This document shows positions 62,318 through 64,000 of a stretch of DNA of 64,000 nt, piece after piece (the stretch's first letter is position 1; each line of letters opens with the position of its first letter). A program made the position numbers and the translations under genes. Below the pieces are notes generated by a model, which did no database searches, was not told the origin of the DNA, and worked only from the letters and a program-made list of their open reading frames with translations. The stretch is from JADKIH01 sp031367345 (GTDB lineage Bacteria > Bacteroidota > Bacteroidia > AKYH767-A > 2013-40CM-41-45): NCBI GenBank assembly GCA_031367345.1, contig JANLPR010000108.1:1-64000 (forward strand). The letters run 5' to 3'.

Positions 62318-62357
62318 TTTCGCACAGAAAACGCAGACTACCGCAGATTTTTTTCGA
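62318..62357 (-). repeat. Interspersed triple-TCTGCG repeat, copy C
   Basis: Reading the minus strand gives TCTGCG-TCTGCG-TCTGTGCG with the same 10 then 9 bp spacing as copies A and B. It is preceded here by an A/T run, as in copy B, and the last core is degenerate. It lies in inverted orientation relative to A and B. Confidence 0.7.
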
Positions 62358-62432
62358 GAAATATAAATCGTACTTTTTTTTCGATTCTCGGTTCTCGACC
62401 TTTTTCATCATTCACCAAGCAGTATAAAAAAC

Positions 62433-62464
62433 AAAAAACTCCGCGAATCAACACGGAGTTTTTT
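62433..62464. terminator. Bidirectional hairpin with A/T flanks
   Basis: AAAAAACTCCG and CGGAGTTTTTT form an 11-bp stem around a 10-nt loop, symmetrical in A/T runs so usable on both strands. It may stop the minus-strand VOC/WD40 transcript about 200 nt after the VOC stop codon (62666). Confidence 0.7.
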
Positions 62465-62665
62465 GATCAACAATTCAAATTACTTAACTTAAACTTAACA
62501 TGAAACACGCCTTTTATAACGCCCGTCTGTTTCGAAAGTTTCACTTTTGGCATTTTTCTTACAGTTTTCATTTAAACGATAGACTGTAGCTTATTTTAAA
62601 GTAAAAATCGAGGTTGTCGATAATCGAATTGGTTTTACTTTCACTTTCAGAAAAGGCTGTTACCA

Positions 62666-63058
62666 TTATTTACGCTGAATGAAATCCCAAAGATTGCCAT
62701 AAAGGTCTTTGAAGACTGCTACCGTTCCCCAAACTTCTTCTGTTCGTTCTCTCTCAAATTCAACACCGTTTTCTTTCATGTAATTATATTCATCAGTGAA
62801 GTTTTGCGTGTAAAGAAAAAGAAATACGCGTCCTCCTGTCTGATTGCCTATTCGTGAAATTTGTTCATCACCCACAGCCTTTGCCAGTAAGAGTTGACAC
62901 ATTGAATTTTTTGGTGCAACCACAACCCAGCGCTTGGTCTCACTCATTTGTTTGTCTTCCAACAAATCGAATCCGAGTTTCATAGTATAAAATTCAATTG
63001 CTTCATCATAGTCATTTACTACCAAAGCAATTTGTTGAAGAGATGCTGAGCTTTTCAT
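62666..63058 (-). CDS. VOC (glyoxalase/bleomycin-resistance) family protein
   Basis: 130 residues. Two beta-alpha-beta-beta-beta modules of the vicinal oxygen chelate fold: LQQIALVVNDYDEAIEFYTMKLGFDLLED, RWVVVAPKNS, then VFLFLYTQNFTDEYNYMKENGVEFE and AVFKDLYGNLWDFIQ. Metal ligands are not fully conserved in a glyoxalase I pattern, so the enzyme activity is unclear. It overlaps the WD40 gene by 4 bp and is translationally coupled. Confidence 0.88.
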   Translation of the reverse strand: MKSSASLQQIALVVNDYDEAIEFYTMKLGFDLLEDKQMSETKRWVVVAPKNSMCQLLLAKAVGDEQISRIGNQTGGRVFLFLYTQNFTDEYNYMKENGVEFERERTEEVWGTVAVFKDLYGNLWDFIQRK

Positions 63059-63954
63059 GTTATTTTAAATTGAAATATTTTTCTATCGTCGCCTGCAGTA
63101 AGTAATTCGCCCGATGGCAACCATAATACTTTGTTGACGCTATGTGAATGGGCCGCCGAACTTTCTCTATCGATGCGATATATAAAAGTAAAATCATCGG
63201 CATTCCATAGCTTGGCTGTTTTGTCGCGACTGGCAGTGGCAATTAATTTTTTATCGGGTGAAAACGCGATCGAGTATATTGCATAATTGTGTGCAGGTAT
63301 TTCTTTTCGGAGTTGGTAGTTGTTAATGTCCCACACCCTTAAATGTGCATCTCTTCCTCCGCTTAAAAGAACGTTTTGTGTTGGATGAAAGGCCAATGAA
63401 TTGGAAGAGTCGTTGTGTGCTTTGAAAGACAATTTTTCTTTCAGCGAGAGAGTATCCCAAATATGTATAGTCCCATCGCCACATGCAATTGCCAATTCGT
63501 TCTGATCGTTAGAAACGGCTAGCGCTCTGATTTTCCCTGAAGTGATCGTTTCTTTTTTTAATAACTGAAAAGTATCGAGATCCCATATAGCTAATTCGCC
63601 GGAGGTAGAACAGCTGAATATTTTTTTAGTATCAAAAGAATAGTGAAGGTCGAATATTCCGGAACTATGAAATTGAATGGAAGCGATGAGTGATTGTGAG
63701 TTGAGGTCGATGGCGTAAAATTCACCTTTGCCGGTTCCGGCCAGTAATACATTTTTTTCTTTTACCCAACGTATTGCATAAATTGGAGAGTTCATTTTCC
63801 CGAGTGCTTGCGCAGCAGTTGAATCGTGAATTTTCCACTTTGAAAGGATTCCATCGCTTCCACCGGAATAGAAATAATCGGCTTCCGGACAATTCTCTAA
63901 CGTATAAATGGCGCCTTCATGACCGCTATAAACAAACTCATTATTTACTATCAT
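63055..63954 (-). CDS. WD40-repeat protein
   Basis: 299 residues with seven WD40-type blades, e.g. SGHEGAIYTLENCPEADYFYSGGSDGILSKWKI, FSCSTSGELAIWDLD, IACGDGTIHIWDT, LLSGGRDAHLRVWDI and IATASRDKTAKLWNA. No signal peptide, so cytoplasmic. A seven-bladed propeller that usually mediates protein-protein interactions; partner unknown. Coupled to the VOC gene downstream by a 4-bp overlap. Confidence 0.92.
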   Translation of the reverse strand: MIVNNEFVYSGHEGAIYTLENCPEADYFYSGGSDGILSKWKIHDSTAAQALGKMNSPIYAIRWVKEKNVLLAGTGKGEFYAIDLNSQSLIASIQFHSSGIFDLHYSFDTKKIFSCSTSGELAIWDLDTFQLLKKETITSGKIRALAVSNDQNELAIACGDGTIHIWDTLSLKEKLSFKAHNDSSNSLAFHPTQNVLLSGGRDAHLRVWDINNYQLRKEIPAHNYAIYSIAFSPDKKLIATASRDKTAKLWNADDFTFIYRIDRESSAAHSHSVNKVLWLPSGELLTAGDDRKIFQFKIT

Positions 63955-64000
63955 TTACTGTGTTATGATGTTTTAATTTAATAATAAAATATCATTTAAG

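Larger units (their letters stand above)
62188..62665. other. 478-bp region without genes; contains repeat copy C and a hairpin
   Basis: Between frr and the VOC gene. It holds the third copy of the triple-TCTGCG repeat, AT-rich sequence with GATTCTCGGTTCTCGA-like doublets near 62380-62400 and a bidirectional hairpin at 62433-62464. A 29-codon ORF starting at ATG 62500 has no homology that I know. The rest appears non-coding. Confidence 0.5.

Noticed and set aside
62152..62427. 91-codon ORF overlapping the frr stop (ATGA)
   Set aside because: It crosses the frr terminator and repeat copy C and shows no domain; coincidental.
62500..62589. 29-codon ORF starting MKHAFYNARLF
   Set aside because: Too short and no supporting homology or promoter; noted only because the region is otherwise empty.

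Overview
The window comes from a Bacteroidota chromosome. It is visibly AT-rich. Seven predicted secreted proteins end in the type IX secretion system (T9SS) type A sorting domain, with a YPNP/FPNP motif about 75-85 residues from the end. Two promoters match the Bacteroidota primary-sigma consensus TTTG/TTG-N19-TAnnTTTG (57956-57986 and 23749-23778). Shine-Dalgarno sequences are mostly absent. The family repertoire (DUF4421-like, propeller histidine kinases, SpoIIE/7TM-DISM phosphatase, TonB receptor with a CarboxypepD-like N-terminus, PorU-type cargo tails) fits a free-living, Gram-negative member of the phylum. I cannot name a genus.

Layout. 1-12.1 kb: secreted T9SS cargo, a tRNA-Cys(GCA), a DUF3089 lipoprotein hydrolase, a small AT-hook protein and a 1488-residue adhesin-like protein preceded by a metal-ligand-less HMA-like protein. 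12.4-18.1 kb (minus): a GT-C-like membrane protein, then the operon xseA-xseB-secreted protein-SpoIIE phosphatase. 18.3-31.2 kb (plus): three large T9SS proteins (one with a PHP metallo-phosphoesterase domain, one with Ig/PKD-like repeats, one with FG-GAP/VCBS repeats), followed by a small-gene series of methyltransferase, ComF, free-Met-R-sulfoxide reductase, Big_5 lipoprotein and serine hydrolase. 31.3-35.0 kb (minus): aminotransferase, omega-amidase and a secreted peptidylarginine-deiminase homologue in tight series. 35.1-43.0 kb (minus): a signalling block of MORN protein, propeller histidine kinase, receiver, hybrid kinase, Hpt and a membrane-anchored receiver. 43.4-48.3 kb: SWIB/histone-H1-like protein, DprA, TonB receptor, KdsB. 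48.3-53.8 kb (minus): a usher-like barrel, a PapD-like chaperone and two pilin-like secreted proteins. 54.2-57.8 kb: anti-sigma/cupin protein, photolyase, TIGR01777 epimerase and a small membrane protein. 58.0-62.2 kb (plus): rplM-rpsI-rpsB-tsf and pyrH-frr. 62.6-64 kb (minus): a WD40 protein and a VOC protein.

How parts work together. The secreted cargo relies on a T9SS machine encoded elsewhere. The 35-43 kb block contains every module of a phosphorelay (sensor kinase, hybrid kinase, Hpt, receivers) but no DNA-binding output domain. The only obvious effector candidate is a receiver with a C-terminal membrane helix. The aminotransferase/omega-amidase pair belongs to keto-acid/methionine salvage and shares a probable transcript with an extracellular deiminase.

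The most interesting candidate for an undescribed system is the 48.3-53.8 kb locus, which looks like a chaperone/usher-type surface assembly cassette. It is built on a 975-residue barrel protein with Ig-like N-terminal domains and an SdrD/EF-like C-terminal extension. Two families of interspersed non-coding repeats are also present: three copies of a triple TCTGCG element, and a heptameric GAAGTAA/GAAGTAT array.
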